Shown here piece after piece: positions 63,401 through 64,000 of a stretch of DNA of 64,000 nucleotides (position 1 is the stretch's first letter; each line of letters begins with the position of its first letter). The DNA is from Paragonimus westermani (Eukaryota; Platyhelminthes; Trematoda; Plagiorchiida; Troglotrematidae): the NCBI GenBank assembly GCA_008508345.1, contig QNGE01002355.1, positions 21,000 through 84,999 of the forward strand, in the 5' to 3' direction. The position numbers were made by a program, and so were the translations under genes. Below the pieces are notes generated by a model. It made no database searches. It was given only the letters and a program-made list of their open reading frames with translations, and had not been told where the DNA came from.

Positions 63401-64000
63401 ACGTTTTAATATTTGGAAAGTGATCAAAATCCCAGTCAGACGAAACCCAATACTAGTAACCAAATACCTCAAGGTCGTCATTGCCTGGTAGTTTACGTTG
63501 GTCCACTTATCGGTTAAACACAATGTCCGTAATGTGTGCGCGCCCATTTTTGCATTATGAATTAGGGACGCAACCTATTCTTAGGAAGGATTTATATGGA
63601 CTCTCGGTATCTATCCCTGTTATACCCGCCAGTTAGCCTGTATGAAAGGGGCCGGATGTGCGAGTAACGCGATAATTTTTTGGCGACTAAAAAAATGCAA
63701 TTTTGCTACCGATAACTGAACTAATGAGTGTAAGATCTACGCTGACTGAAACACGCAGTCCGCATGCAGACGGAGCGTCTTTCGCTTCAACCACCGTTTA
63801 CTTTGGCTGCCGATAGTTGGGAGAAACAGGAGAGCGATGAAACGACGTATTCATGGACTGCGAAGGCCTTGACCGTTCCGCTGAACCAGGTTGTTAATTG
63901 CTGTGTGTCCGGCTAGGTGCTCGCGACCATTCGCAACATTGGTTTGGAAGACCTTCTAACACATCAATGTATCATAGTCAATGTTGAGTTTGTAATTGCG
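60461..64000. other. No recognised gene
   Basis: There are short to medium frames only: 61579-61851 minus, 62512-62874 plus (which begins with TTG, so its length is overstated), 62944-63246 minus and 63290-63547 minus. None shows a domain I can name. Confidence 0.5.

Overview
The window looks like eukaryotic, metazoan repeat-rich DNA, most likely from a flatworm and probably a digenean trematode. It is AT-leaning (by eye) and very gene-poor. Its recognisable content is transposable elements of the kinds that dominate trematode genomes: Ty3/gypsy LTR elements (one Mag-like, one CsRn1/Boudicca-like), Penelope-like elements with a GIY-YIG endonuclease, non-LTR LINEs and a Mutator-like transposase. 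The species is not determinable by eye. I found no host protein-coding gene, tRNA or rRNA that I can defend, no CRISPR array and no bacterial operon structure.

Layout. 1-728 (-): an open LINE reverse-transcriptase frame running off the left edge. 3250-5090 (-): a broken Mutator-like (MULE) transposase with its N-terminal domain, DDE region and SWIM finger still readable. 5.1-14.2 kb: nothing recognisable. 14195-14315 (+): 3' tail of a Penelope-like element (PLE). 15040-16810 (-): decayed CsRn1-like gag-protease-reverse transcriptase. 17.2-17.9 kb: simple and diverged direct repeats. 20818-21285 and 25436-25903: near-identical 468-bp inverted arms around a spacer of about 4.15 kb that holds a decayed PLE (22860-24500). 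25478-26652: a 586-bp unit present twice, separated by a single N, probably an assembly join. About 30085-30425 (+): a weak LINE relic. 34976-39720 (+): a complete, apparently young Ty3/gypsy element. 39.7-64 kb: a long stretch without genes, carrying only short repeats, some with hammerhead-ribozyme-like cores typical of PLE termini.

The gypsy element is the one feature that looks functional. It has two 273-bp LTRs differing at two C/T positions, a 5-bp target duplication, a polypurine tract and one uninterrupted 1391-codon Gag-Pol frame retaining the two Gag zinc knuckles, protease, RT (YMDD), RNase H, integrase HHCC and D,D(35)E residues, and a GPY/F-like tail. Every other coding element is broken or cut by the window edge, so the region reads as old transposon debris with one recent insertion.
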